Shown: in pieces, positions 1-10,746 of the stretch
Layout: every line of letters starts with the position of its first letter
Numbering within the stretch: the first letter of the stretch is position 1
From: Carnegiea gigantea
Lineage: Eukaryota > Streptophyta > Magnoliopsida > Caryophyllales > Cactaceae
DNA: 64,000 nt
Direction: 5' to 3'
Assembly: GCA_029747015.1 (NCBI GenBank)
Contig: JAKOGI010000005.1
Coordinates: 1,906,191-1,970,190, forward strand
Notes under the pieces: model-generated
What the model saw: only the letters and a program-made list of their open reading frames with translations
Told to the model about the DNA's origin: nothing
The model's database searches: none
Translations under genes and position numbers: made by a program

Positions 1-1215
1 GATATATATTCATGCACTTGATCACACTGATTCTCATTGGTCAGCCATGGCAGTCATAATATTAACAAATCCTTAATTCTGTCTTAAGTAGATAACCTCA
101 TTTTAGGTTTATATTAGAGCCCTTTAGAGGAAGTATTGCTTGCTGATGCCAGGCATTGCACTTCTGTGTCATGAGAGTGTTTTTATTGGTTAATTATATT
201 TGTTGTTCGTCTTTCTTTGATTTTATATGTGCAATGATATAGTTCAATTTTTTAAGTTGGTCGTATTGCCCGTGTCTAATAATCTCAATATTAAAAGTTT
301 TAAAAAAAAAATCTCAATCTTGGGTTCTCATTTTGTAGTTCATTAAGAACGTGTAACAAAATAAAACAAAATAATTATTGAACTAAAATTCATTTATAGA
401 TTCTAGATAGCATTAGTTTATTTAATCGCTCTAGCATTTAGATGCATATAACATAATGTAAATAGAGGAGTTACAAAGTAGGAATGATGATGATCATAGT
501 AATAATTTACAACTTTGTAACTATTTAAATGGAAAATTTTATTCGTCCTCTTTTTAATTCTTCAGACACTATATTTTATCTTTATTCCTGATGACATAAG
601 CAGTTTGTACAATACATTAAATCTAATAAAGGAGTCAAACCATAACATTTGGGATACATAAAAATTACATTGAAACACGAGGTAAGAAAAATATAAATAA
701 GATACAGTGCACCTCAATACTTCCCTCATAAGCAAAGTATTGAGTAGACAAATTGAAGATGAGTACACTTGATAGTACCAAGCCATCGCCAAAGCTAATT
801 TATACATAATCCACATAAAAAAGATCATTTATTTACGCAATGAGGATCCACACTTTGTAAGCAAATTACATGCATGCATTGTGAAACCAGCAAAGCTTCT
901 GCTCAAGATCTTGCAAAATTGACAAGCCTTTGTTGGAAGCTTGGCTAAGAAATTCCAAATTGACAAATTTTATATCATCCCTTAAACTCATGAGTCAAAA
1001 CCAAATGCAATCATCAAAATACATGAATTCAGGTATTTGATTAGTTGAAGCAATGGCTTCTTCTCCTTGTAGAAAATACCATTTTTCTTATATTTATTTA
1101 TCGGGGAAAAAAATTATCCAAAAGTAGATAAGACCTTTTTTTATGACGGCCTCTTAATAATTCAATCGATCAATCATCAATAAGAAATAGATTACAACTA
1201 GTTTCCAGGCATTTA
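1..1215. other. Intergenic AT-rich DNA, no gene seen
   Basis: No open reading frame here resembles a protein family, and the short one on the minus strand (562-828) has no recognisable domain. The base composition is AT-rich throughout. No transposon ends were recognised before about 1216. Confidence 0.6.
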
Positions 1216-1367
1216 TACATTGTTTGGATTGAAATAGAGAGGGGGAAGAGAAGAAAAGGAAAGTGATTTGTACTCACCTCATTTGGATATATTGTAAAAG
1301 GGGATAGAGGAGAAGGGAGGAGAACTATTAAAAATCTTTCTTTTTCCTCCTTTCCCCTTCATTTTAA

Positions 1368-2645
1368 GGGCCTGTTTGGTGAGAAAAAGTGGAATGAAAT
1401 ATAATCATGATTTGAATTCTGGGGGGTTAGGTATGGAACTTGAATCCTAAACCTAGTTGTTTGGTGAAAACTGAAATGGAATCAAATTCCAATTCTCGTT
1501 GTTTAGTGAGCAGTTATGGAATGGAATCAAACCTATTTTTATTATTGAAATGTTATATGTAATTGTAAATTATTGTTTTAATTTTTGTTATTTTTACTTT
1601 GTTAAAAGTGAAGTTTAAGCAACTTATTTTCTAACCATTTGAACATTTGTATTTCATTATATTTATTTGTAATTCCTATCTACGGATAGGAATACCAGTA
1701 GGGGTAAGATTGCCTACAGCTGAATCTCCCCAGACCCCGCGAAAGCGGAACCCATACTGAGGTGGTGTTGTTGTATATTTATTTGTAATTGATTATTTTT
1801 TAATAATTAATTAATTTTTTAATAATTAATCATCATTTTATAATTTGTAATGTTTTCTCTCTGCAAGAACTAAAAACAGATATTCAATTCAACCCAGAAA
1901 CAAAAACCAAAAAATCCCAAAAAAATTATAGAAAAAATGTTTTTCATATCCAACCATTCTAACCCATCTTCTTATGGCCTCTTCTTCATTCTCTTTCATC
2001 CTCTTCAGCTTCCACCACCATAGTTTCTTCATTCTCTTTCATCCTCTTCACCTACCTTCCAAATTTGGGGTTTCTTCCCCAAAAAAAAGAGAAGATCTAG
2101 GGTCATCAAAAAAAAATAAAAAATAAAAAAAATTAGAGGGTCCTTCCCTACTACCATCATCAACCCAACTTCGATTGGTTGAAAACAAGTTCGATTTGCA
2201 CAGCATCATCAACCTTCAATTTCCTTCTCTCTCTAGATGTTTTCTTTTTCTTAAACCCAGTACAACTGTTCTGGAGGCAGGTGACAATGAGGCCGGCGAC
2301 GACTCGGCGGCCAGCAACAACTCGGCGACCGATGGCGAGGCTGCAGGCTGCGGCGGCCTCTCCTCCCTCCCCCCCCCCCCCCCCCCCGGTTTATGGGTTA
2401 GTGAAAATGGAATGGAAGTGGGAATTGAGAGCAAAAGAAACTCATGGCTGGCAAATGAAAAATAAATTATTTTCTTTTTATTTTTCAGAGTATAATGTTC
2501 ATCCCTTAAGGTTGGTGACTTGATAACCCTCATAAGTGGGGGGGTCGAGTCCCTGAGGCTTTGGAACTCTCACCAAACAATAAGGAAAGGAACTTGAACC
2601 CTCAGGTTTCAAGTCCCATTCCTATTTCAATCACCAAACAGCCCC
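1368..2645. mobile_element. PIF/Harbinger-like non-autonomous element (1278 bp)
   Basis: The left end is GGGCCTGTTTGGTG and the right end, read inward on the minus strand, is GGGGCTGTTTGGTG: 13 of 14 bases match. Both sides are flanked by TAA (1365-1367 and 2646-2648), the 3-bp target duplication typical of PIF/Harbinger and Tourist elements. No transposase is readable. The right third (about 2160-2400) is different: it is GC-rich, has several GCGGC/CGGCGAC words and a 19-base C run (2369-2387), and may be captured host sequence. A SINE lies inside (1675-1773). Seen directly: ends and duplication. Family assignment rests on the TAA duplication and end type. Confidence 0.72.
1675..1773 (+). 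mobile_element. 5'-truncated SINE, Au/TS-like 3' end
   Basis: A perfect 17-bp duplication (TATATTTATTTGTAATT) flanks this 99-bp stretch at 1658-1674 and 1774-1790, as expected from LINE-mediated insertion. The body contains GGGGTAAGATTGCCTACA and CCCCAGACCCCGC and ends in GTTGTTG. These match my memory of the 3' region of the plant Au/TS SINE group, which ends in a TTG repeat. No A box or B box is present, so the copy is 5'-truncated. It lies inside the Harbinger-like element and is therefore younger than it. Confidence 0.75.
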
Positions 2646-2806
2646 TAAGGGTGAATAAAATGAGGAAATGGGGGGGAATGAGGGTGAAATGTTTCCCTCA
2701 GTTCCCCTTCCTTTCCCCTCATTTAATATTCCCAAGCAAGAGAAATAAGGATTCATTAACCTCCATTTCCCTCCTCTCCCCTTCTCTCCCCTCAATCCAA
2801 ACATAT

Positions 2807-3354
2807 TGTTAAGGGGTCTACTACCCCCCATGGTTCAATAATAAGCCAAATAACATTCTGATAAAAGCTATTTTTCAGCCACTTGAATTTGCATATTCTG
2901 AAGACTGATTCACTTGTGCATTTGCACCTGAGTATGGGAATGTCTGGGAGAAAGAGTTTTTTCCACCCATATATTACATAAATCTCGCATTTAAAAACGA
3001 TCATGAGAAGATCGCATATAAGTCTTTACACATGGAGTAAAGAAACCAATAGAAAATCTCCCATAGCTGTTATGAAGCCTCTGTATTTGTAGATGACAGA
3101 GTGATGGAACAACTTTTGAATGAGCCAAACAACAGACTAAGATAGGCATCTAAAATAATAAAACAAGAAATACGAAAATGAGAAAAAAGATAATATTAAA
3201 AAAAAAAGATAACAGCATCAGCCAAAAAACAGTTATTCATGGCAAAAAATTGATAGCACAACTATTTGGTGCAACAAAACAGCTTATGGGCTGCCCCAGA
3301 ATATCTTGCATAAATTTTGGAAACTCCTAGTTGAAATTCAGCTTGGCTTGGCAC
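2807..3354. other. Downstream region of the EMB514-like gene
   Basis: No separate gene is seen. On the minus strand this is where the 3' untranslated region of the DeCL-domain gene must lie. It could also hold a further exon if the strong donor at that gene's stop codon is used. Confidence 0.4.
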
Positions 3355-6165
3355 TCACCTTCTGGACTTGCCACCCCTTCCCCAGCCACGGCCACGCCCA
3401 CCTCCTCTACCTCCACCACCACCACCCTTTTTCCCACCACCACCCAATGCCCGGTTCACGTCGGATTTAATCTTCATGTTTTCTGGCAAGGGCAGGATGT
3501 GATCCACACTTTTTCTGAAACTGAAATCTTCTACGGACTCATCTTCTCTTAAAATAAAAAAGCAACGACTTTTCCATATTGGATGGTACCGGATTTCAAT
3601 GGCTTTGACCCCTGCACCAATCTTCTTTTCCGGTTCTGGATGCCCCTTTTTGATAAGATCCACCAAGACCATATACTCATACTGAAAAATCAGGGACATA
3701 AAGAAACAAATTTAGCCAGTACATTTGGAGTAGAGGATAGAGCATCAAGCATGCCTCATAAGTGTCAGTGTAAACTCTTAGCCTGCAGGAGCCAAAGTAG
3801 ACTGGCATAAACAATATTTAACATAAAATATGGATCGAACCACTTTTGCAGTTGAATATTGGAGGTACCAATTACTTTCATGGTTGCAAAAGAAAATTTT
3901 CCAGAATTAATGCATACAAAGACAGAAGTACCAATATCGGCACGTTAAAGAAAGATGTAATGTTCTACAGCTCTTAATGAAAATATGGCACCAGTATATA
4001 GAAAAGCAATGAAGTCACCAAACATTAAGGAAATAAGTTGTCGTGACAAGAATAAAATGAAAGCCAAATAAGGAATGCCCAACAAACATAACTGCACTTC
4101 ATCATGATACATCAGAAGTCAACAGTGGAAGAGTGATGAATATCACAAAAGCATGCATTATTGCTAGTTTGCCACCTTGTCAAAGTTAGTAATGAGCCGG
4201 AACCTTGCCCTATATGGTATCTAATGGTCAGCAAAAGCAAAGACAATCTCCTAGCCAGTTGAGATTCTAGAATGGGATGATAAGGCACATGGAGGATGGC
4301 AACATACTAAAATCATCCGCAGAAAAAGAAAAGAAAAGGCAGGAGATGCACTTTCGGAGGTTAAGTGGATAATTGTAATTCTACTGTTTACCGGCAGGCA
4401 CACTATGCACAATCATCAAATAGAGTCCTCGACTATGTTAAATGCATCAAAGGAAGGAAAAGGCACGAAATTGCTCATCTCCTACTGCGACAGCACCGGA
4501 AAAATCCAGGCATGGTGATTTTGCAAAAAGTAGACCTCAAGAAAGTCTGACTGATTACTTTTCATTTTGTTGTATAATTGTATAAATCAGGGGTGTGGGG
4601 ATGATGCCAAAGCTGAATCAAGCTCTTGACAGAGAGAATCTGCTACTACAAAAGAACTGGAGGAGAACGAGTGATCCCAAAAACATTCTAGAGTCAGTAG
4701 CCTCCTAAAAAGTTAGATTGAGTTGCTCTTACCAAGGACCCCGAAGAAGCACAGACACATTACAAGACACAGACATAATACCAAACTGATAGCCCGGCGC
4801 ATGATTATTCAAAAAATTAGCATATCGCACATTTAAGGGCACATGTAATTAAAAATATCTATATAACTATTTGTGTTTATTATTCATTTTATATTCTTAA
4901 TGTGAGGAAGGGTTGGGTTTGAATGTTAATAACCACAAACTAATAACGGTATGTGCATCCTCCAACTGCAAAGTTACAGAACACAATTGCCAATTCCTTG
5001 TCTGCTTCATGTCCATTTAGGGAAGTGGCCAAGAATGTCTAAAAAGCATCGGTGTCAGACGCATGCTGGACAGGTACACTACGCTGAGAGTGTCCGTTAT
5101 CTTAGAAGGAGTTCACATTGCTGAATATTGCACGTACAGTCATAAGTCACAGTGATTACCCAAAAGGATCAAAATTTAAGAGAAAGGAATCAAACAAAAT
5201 TTCGAACACAAGAATCCCTTTTGGAGGTTGTCAGAGGTTCAAGAAGCTCACGGTGATCTATTATGTCCAAAGCCTACTATTACCATAGATTACATAATCC
5301 TTATAAAATCATGAAAGATGCATCCGTGCCCCTTTGTACAGTAGAAAAAAATCACGGACAAGATACCTCTAAGCAGGATAAAATTCCATTTGTAAGTGTA
5401 ATCTGGCCCCCCCCCCCCAAAAAAAAAACTATCAAATAGAAAAGAGTCACACTTTCCATTATCTGTTCTTGCAATTTTTCTCCTTTTGGTCTCTTTGTAT
5501 TAACTGAAGATGATTACCCATCATTCCCTCAGCGATCAAATTCAATGGCATCCCATTTCAATGTCCAGGAAACAATTAAGCAAATTAATAAGCACTGTTT
5601 TCCCCCTATTCGTAAAGGAAATTACATTTTATCAATATCTCCAATCCAGGTCCCATAAAGGATATCAAAAGAAAATACAGCAATCATCTAAACATGAACC
5701 AACAAACATCATTCAATCCGCAAATCAACGTGTCAAATTGCCATATCATAAACTGAGAAAGCAATCACAAGAAGTCGTTGATACCTTGTTGACTCTAACA
5801 TTGGTAGGCCAATGATGCAACAACTTGTAGAAGTAATCAAACATCTCAACAGCTGAAGCGAAGGTCTTTGGGCCGAGACTAACAGGTCCTGATTTCTCTG
5901 CCTCCTTCTGCTCTTCACCATCAGCACCGGTTTCTCTCTCCTCCTCCAATTTCTCCATCCTTTCTTCTTCGACCGATTTCTCCTCATCAACCTTCTGCTT
6001 CTTCGGAGCGCCGTTGGCCGCCTCTTCTTCCGCCTCATCTCTCTCTCTCTTTGATTTGTCCTCGCCGTTGGAAGCCTCCTCTGCTTCCTCCGTCTTTGGG
6101 TTCTCGACCTCCATGTCCGCCGCCGCTGGAAGGGGTTCTGCCTCGGTGATCATCTCCGACGCCAT
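3355..6165 (-). CDS. EMB514: DeCL/DUF3223-domain protein, EMB514-like
   Basis: Two coding exons are supported, 6165-5785 and 3681-3355, joined in phase 0 across a 2103-bp GT-AG intron, giving 235 residues. Residues 1-95 are acidic, very Glu-rich and low in complexity, with a basic PKKQK patch (54-58) that could act as a nuclear signal. Residues ~98-192 form the DeCL (DUF3223) domain: LGPKTFASAVEMFDYFY, then LIKKGHPEPEKKIGAG and IRYHPIWKSRCFFI. The last ~30 residues are a Gly/Arg-rich tail of the RGG type, often RNA-binding. The family includes Arabidopsis EMBRYO DEFECTIVE 514, tomato DCL (needed for plastid rRNA processing) and the tails of Pol IV/V largest subunits. Lack of a transit peptide and the acidic/RGG layout favour the nuclear EMB514 type. 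The start is the Met at 6165; an upstream in-frame Met (6195) lacks family support. The stop overlaps a near-perfect 5' splice site (AG|GTGAGT), so the very C-terminus is uncertain. Confidence 0.88.
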
Positions 6166-6260
6166 TGATGAGAGCTTGCGAGTGAGAGTCCGCACTTAGT
6201 AGGCGGTTGGGGGGTGGGGGTTATCTGGTCTCTCACTCCTAGGGTTTTGCGGAGGTTTTT
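6166..6260 (-). promoter_or_regulatory. Leader/promoter of EMB514-like gene with telo-box
   Basis: Read on the minus strand, AAACCCTA (6247-6240) lies about 75 bp upstream of the start codon. This telo-box is known from promoters and leaders of plant genes for ribosomes and translation, which suits an EMB514-type gene. No convincing TATA box was seen nearby. Confidence 0.5.
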
Positions 6261-6583
6261 CAAATGGAGGCAATCAGTAATGCGTCTGCTGAAGAGGAAT
6301 AGATCGAGTGAAAATCCAGATGACCTAAATTTATGGGGGCAATTTAGGAAGTATGCCGAAGTCTTGTAGTTCAAACTGATTTCGACCACACACAAAAAAA
6401 TAAAGAAGTGTCATTTTTTTAAAAGAAGATTTTTTTTAAAATTTTTTGTTTAAGATTAATCCCACAAAAAAGTCAGCCATATAAGTATTATATGAAAAAT
6501 ATTCTAATTAACCTCGATTTGTTTTTTTTCTTTGGTGCAGGTTACTCTCAGTTTGTTAATGAAATAGCTTTTGGAAAATTTTA

Positions 6584-6588
<5 letters not shown>

Positions 6589-6637
<49 letters not shown>
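6589..6637. repeat. (AT)n microsatellite
   Basis: About 24 uninterrupted AT units are followed by a short AC-rich stretch. It lies in the region upstream of the EMB514-like gene. Confidence 0.95.
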
Positions 6638-6643
<6 letters not shown>

Positions 6644-6744
6644 GACACACCCCTTCTATTTGTTGCATGCCTAGTGCCAATTTTAGTAAGTGTACGTGAT
6701 TGTATTCATATGATACGTACTTTTAAATATGCAAAAGTCTTTTA

Positions 6745-6830
6745 GTATTTAGTGGCACCGTAACCACTTATTTACCAATATTATTGAGTTTGAATCTCAG
6801 TAGCCTTCAATTTTCTTTTTTGAAAAACTA
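6745..6830 (+). mobile_element. tRNA-derived SINE relic (weak)
   Basis: TAGTGGCACCGTAAC resembles a Pol III A box, and 33 bp later GAGTTTGAATCTC resembles a B box, the usual order and rough spacing of tRNA-derived plant SINEs. A TC-rich to A-rich tail follows. No target duplication was identified. Confidence 0.4.
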
Positions 6831-6957
6831 GAGGAGTAGCTAGTAAGTCTTCGAATTTGGACGAACAGCCCCACTTGAGTTGTCTTTGGATAGGACCTAG
6901 TGAGATGGTCTAGTTCACACTTATTTTTAAAGAAAATTATATATGAGGTATATTTAT

Positions 6958-7400
6958 GGGTGGAAACGGGTTGAGTACCTATTAGGTTAAACGGGTCAGC
7001 TCGTTTAAAATAGGATCAATAAAGGGTCAAGTTAGTAATGAAATGGGTTAATAGTAGGTCGGCCCATTAAAGCATATTAACGGGTCGGACCTGGGAGGCC
7101 CATTAACAGCCCGTTCAGTAACCCATTAATTTTTCAACTTATTTGATACCCTAATTTACATGTTCTAATTACTTAAGCTAATTACTAACGCTTCATACAT
7201 AACAATAATTATTATATGCAATTTTTTTTGTAAAAGTTTGTTTCATTTTAAACCAAAACGGGTCGCCCCGACTAGTTTATTTACACAGAGGTCCAACCCG
7301 ACTCAAATAGTTAACGGACTGATCATGCCCCGATTCGATCCACTTTGTAAACGGGTCGACCCTAACCCAACCCGAACCGGTTCATTGCCAACTCCTAAAT
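6958..7400. mobile_element. hAT-like MITE with ACGGGT-rich arms
   Basis: The 8-bp ATATTTAT flanks both sides (6950-6957 and 7401-7408), fitting a hAT target duplication, although the sequence is AT-rich enough for chance. The left arm carries AAACGGGTTGAG, AACGGGTCAGC and AACGGGTCGGACC; the right arm carries the reverse, CCCGACTC and CAACCCGAACCGG. Such facing ACGGGT/ACCCGT arms are common in plant hairpin MITEs. The middle is AT-rich and non-coding. Confidence 0.55.
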
Positions 7401-7622
7401 ATATTTATTATCCGTTTTTAATAAAAATTAATAATTTCTCAAAGAAAAAAAAGAGTACATATATATGGATTGGACATCAAATTCAACTTCAAATTAGAAC
7501 GCAAGAGATATGAAAATACGGCATAATAAATGCACTAAGGAGTAAAGAAAATGTGATTTGAGAGAGGAAGAAACATAAGAAAACTACACAGTTTAGATCC
7601 TCCATGAGAGAGAGAAAGGGGA

Positions 7623-8040
7623 TTTAGGGCGTGTTCGGCAACAGCATTTTGAACAGCATTTGGCGTTTTGACTAAATCAATACACTCATCAGGTAATTTG
7701 TAGTGTTCGATAACATAGTGTGTTGACTAGTATTTTAAGTAGCGTTAAGTATTTTAAGCAACGGTTCTGAAAAACTAATAGTATTAACGTTTTGTATTCA
7801 AAAGTAGCGTTTCATATTTGTTTGCCAAAAAATATCCTTTGAAAAATTTATCTTTAAAAATTATCTATATCCTTTTATGTCAATTTGCATTAATCAACTA
7901 ACCCAACAGCTAAATTTACTAAATATATTTATTTTAACTGCTCATCTAAACAGCTATTCGCTACCTGAACCGCTATTCGCTATTTGAACCGCTAATTTGG
8001 CTCAATAGAGCCTGAAAATCAAGATTAATTATTATAAATG
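7623..8040. mobile_element. hAT-like MITE relic
   Basis: The left end reads GGGCGTGTTCGGCAACAGC. The right part has repeated CAGCTATTCGCTA and CCGCTATTTGAACCGC words typical of hAT MITE right ends. The same AGCTATTTG/CAGCTAATT words recur in the cluster near 37.4-39.1 kb. The right border is unclear and no duplication was found. Confidence 0.4.
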
Positions 8041-9202
8041 TGTTTTAAGAGCATTCTCAATCACAATTCTAAATTTTGGAACTCCACTTTTGTAACGCCC
8101 CGCCCGAAGTGGGCGGACGCGTCACCACCGTGGACGCTCGGTCAAGGGCGCCCACAAGGCTCTATGATCTTACTTAACTTCTTGATAGGAGCGGAAGCTC
8201 TAATTACAGTCTAACGAGAGTTCGGGCCAGTAGTTCTAAAACATACATTGCATATATACTTGAACCATATACAAAATGTTCTTACATATATCCAAATCGA
8301 AATACAAAACTGTATTTACTAAACATAACCAATAACATATACATATAACGAGCCCTCCAGGTCCAAATAAGTTATCTTAATGCTCCTGTGGTCCCTTTTG
8401 GTTTCCAGAACCTGAAAAATGGTGAGATCATGAGCTCCTCGAGCCCAGTGAATAACCCTTACCTTCCCCGTTGTTACACTTTGCACATTAACCGGTTCAC
8501 ACATAATCACGTAGTACACATATCTCACGACATATAGACAAATATTTGTAGGCTTCAAGAATCAAGATAAACTCATACCTCCATATCTCATATATTCACA
8601 AATATCACAACTACCCACAATATACTTATGTCATGGAATAGGCAATTAGCGTAGCTTAGTCGTACTTGTCCCATACCAAGTACAATTCAAGGTTTCTCGT
8701 TTTCACGTAAGTCCCTGAACAAACTCTACGGTTAGTCTATTCACTAAACTAACCATGATTGTCCCATACCAATCACGTCCTTTGGGCTCATAGTCCTCAC
8801 TAGAGTCCAAAAGAGAGCAGAATCTGCTAAGCAACGTAACGGCCCGCCCATAACCACAATTAGCACACATCAAAGCAATCTTTTTCACAAAAGTTCGCGT
8901 ACTAGCCATAAACACATTCCAAATTCAATCACAAGCTTGAAGATATTTTGAATGAACCTTCAAATCCAAAACTAAATCCAAAATCCAAAACTAAGATCAA
9001 AATTGATTTCATAACTGATCCAAATTTCAAATCCAAACGAAACCCAATTCCATGTCACATCCGAAATCCGAATCCAAGCCAAAATCAATTTCACAACACA
9101 TCACATATTCTTAACTGAATGTAAAACTTTTAGGTTAAGGGAAAACAACTCATGACTCACACAAAGAACTATCACAAAACACAAGGGTCACAAACACATC
9201 CT

Positions 9203-9400
9203 GGCGGACTGGGCAATGCCCACTCAAGGTACCAACCAGGAACCCAACGCTCTAGAGTACGTAGATGTCCTCAAAACACAAACTGTGGAGTCACATTCAC
9301 ATCCTGAAAAACCAGGGACCCACACAGCTCCCAAATAACACAAACTGAGAGCCAATTGGCGAACCGGGCAGCGCCCACTCAAGGTACCAGCCAACGACTG
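9203..9400. repeat. Two direct repeats about 155 bp apart in the solo LTR
   Basis: GCCCACTCAAGGTACCA and its preceding GGC.GA.C.GGGCA context occur near 9203 and again near 9358. The sequence between the two is only partly alike, so this is an old, degraded duplication inside the LTR. Confidence 0.6.
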
Positions 9401-9670
9401 ACACAGCTCCAAACACAAAGACAACTACTTCTATGGCCATAGTTCTAGAACGCCCTGTAATAGCCTAAAGCAAGACATGAACCTTTTTCCCCAAAACATA
9501 ACTTAAGAAAATCGTATAATTCATTGTCTCCATTCAAAATACTTTCACAAGTTTCCTATGATTCATCGCACAAGCAGAATTCTTAGAAAGCTCAACAATG
9601 GCTTTTTCATATCTAATTTACGGATTAAACATGCAAATAACCCATAATTACACTAAATAAGTTACTTTAA

Positions 9671-10360
9671 CTCAAAAATTTATAACTCACATCATACACA
9701 TCCAATCTTTACCAAACTTTGCAGGAAATTGAAAAATGACATGTAGATTCTAACATATTAATTTCATAATTTTTGTCCACACCAATCATTCCCAGAAATT
9801 CAAACAGTCAGCCAAAATAATCAAAAATCTGTGAATTAAACTCAAAAATTCATAACTTTTAGCATACACAACCAAAATTCACAACAATTTACCAGAGAAC
9901 ACCAAATACCATGAGGAATCTACAGTATTATTTTGATAATTTTTCTCCAAGCATATCCTTCAAAACAAAATTAAAACTGTAACCGAACTCAAGTACCAAA
10001 ACAGGGCAGTCCCAATCAAAAATTCATAACTCCTAAAATACACATCCAAAATTCATAAAAATTTACAGCACATTTCCAGACATTATCATCATTATACAAT
10101 AAAATTTTCATGATTTTTCTCCAACCCAATATCTCACAGTAATTTAAAATATCAACCGAATTTCAGCATGATAGTGCAGGGCAGATTCGATTAAAAATGC
10201 ATAACTTATAAACTACACATATAAAATTCATGAAAATTTACCAAAAGTTGTCTAATATCCTGGGTAACCTACAGTAAAAATTTCAGGATTTTTCAAGCTG
10301 CTGGTAATTCACAAAAAATCAAACAGTAGCAGACCTGTGCAAAATCCGAAAATTCAACAC
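9671..10360. repeat. Four degenerate ~173-bp tandem repeats in the solo LTR
   Basis: The word AAAAATTCATAACT, or a close variant, recurs near 9671, 9841, 10015 and 10190, at spacings of about 170-175 bp. In each copy it is followed by an ACACATCCAAAATTCA-like word and then by an AATTTTT(CT)TCC-type word. The repeats are diverged but keep phase. Confidence 0.7.
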
Positions 10361-10714
10361 TTATGTTTCAATTCTCTTGTTCATCCAATACCAATAATCA
10401 ATCCAAAAATCCATCATTTAACATGTAATTAGATGAATTCACAACATACCCAACAACTCACAACCCCCTAATCAATCCAAAAAGCACAATTAAACAAGCA
10501 ACTTTAGGGGTGAGTTTCTATCAATCGAAGATTATTTTCTCCTATATCAAACCCTAAAAACATCAAATTCATACTTCAATTTTCGCTTGATTTCTCAGAT
10601 TCGAACCCTAGGTTTTCAAATTCTTCTTGCCCTAATCAATTTTAGGTTGAAGAATAATAAGAATTACTCACCTTAATCTGCAAATCGAAACTAAAATCGA
10701 ATTCCTCTTCTTCT

Positions 10715-10746
<32 letters not shown>

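Larger units (their letters stand above)
1216..2806. mobile_element. Outer hairpin-like MITE, split by an inner element
   Basis: The outer ends are similar inverted sequences. The left end reads TGTTTGGATTGA followed by a GA-rich, GGGGAAGAG-type stretch. The right end, read on the minus strand near 2805, gives TGTTTGGATTGAGGGGAG followed by a similar GA-rich stretch. The purine-rich left arm and pyrimidine-rich right arm would fold on each other once the inner element (1368-2645) is removed. No clean target duplication was found, so family and exact borders are open. Confidence 0.4.

Noticed and set aside
2175..2533. Overlapping open frames on both strands with poly-Pro or poly-Gly stretches
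   Set aside because: They come from a GC-rich segment and a C run inside a transposable element, and neither frame shows a domain.
5510..5815. 101-residue open frame on the plus strand
   Set aside because: It lies within the intron and first exon of the EMB514-like gene on the opposite strand and matches nothing recognisable.
6745..6830. A functional tRNA gene
   Set aside because: A- and B-box-like words are present, but no cloverleaf could be formed; the same holds for the other SINE-like relics.
9671..10360. CRISPR-like repeat array
   Set aside because: The repeats are long, diverged and contiguous, with no short conserved repeat and unique spacers; this is eukaryotic LTR sequence.
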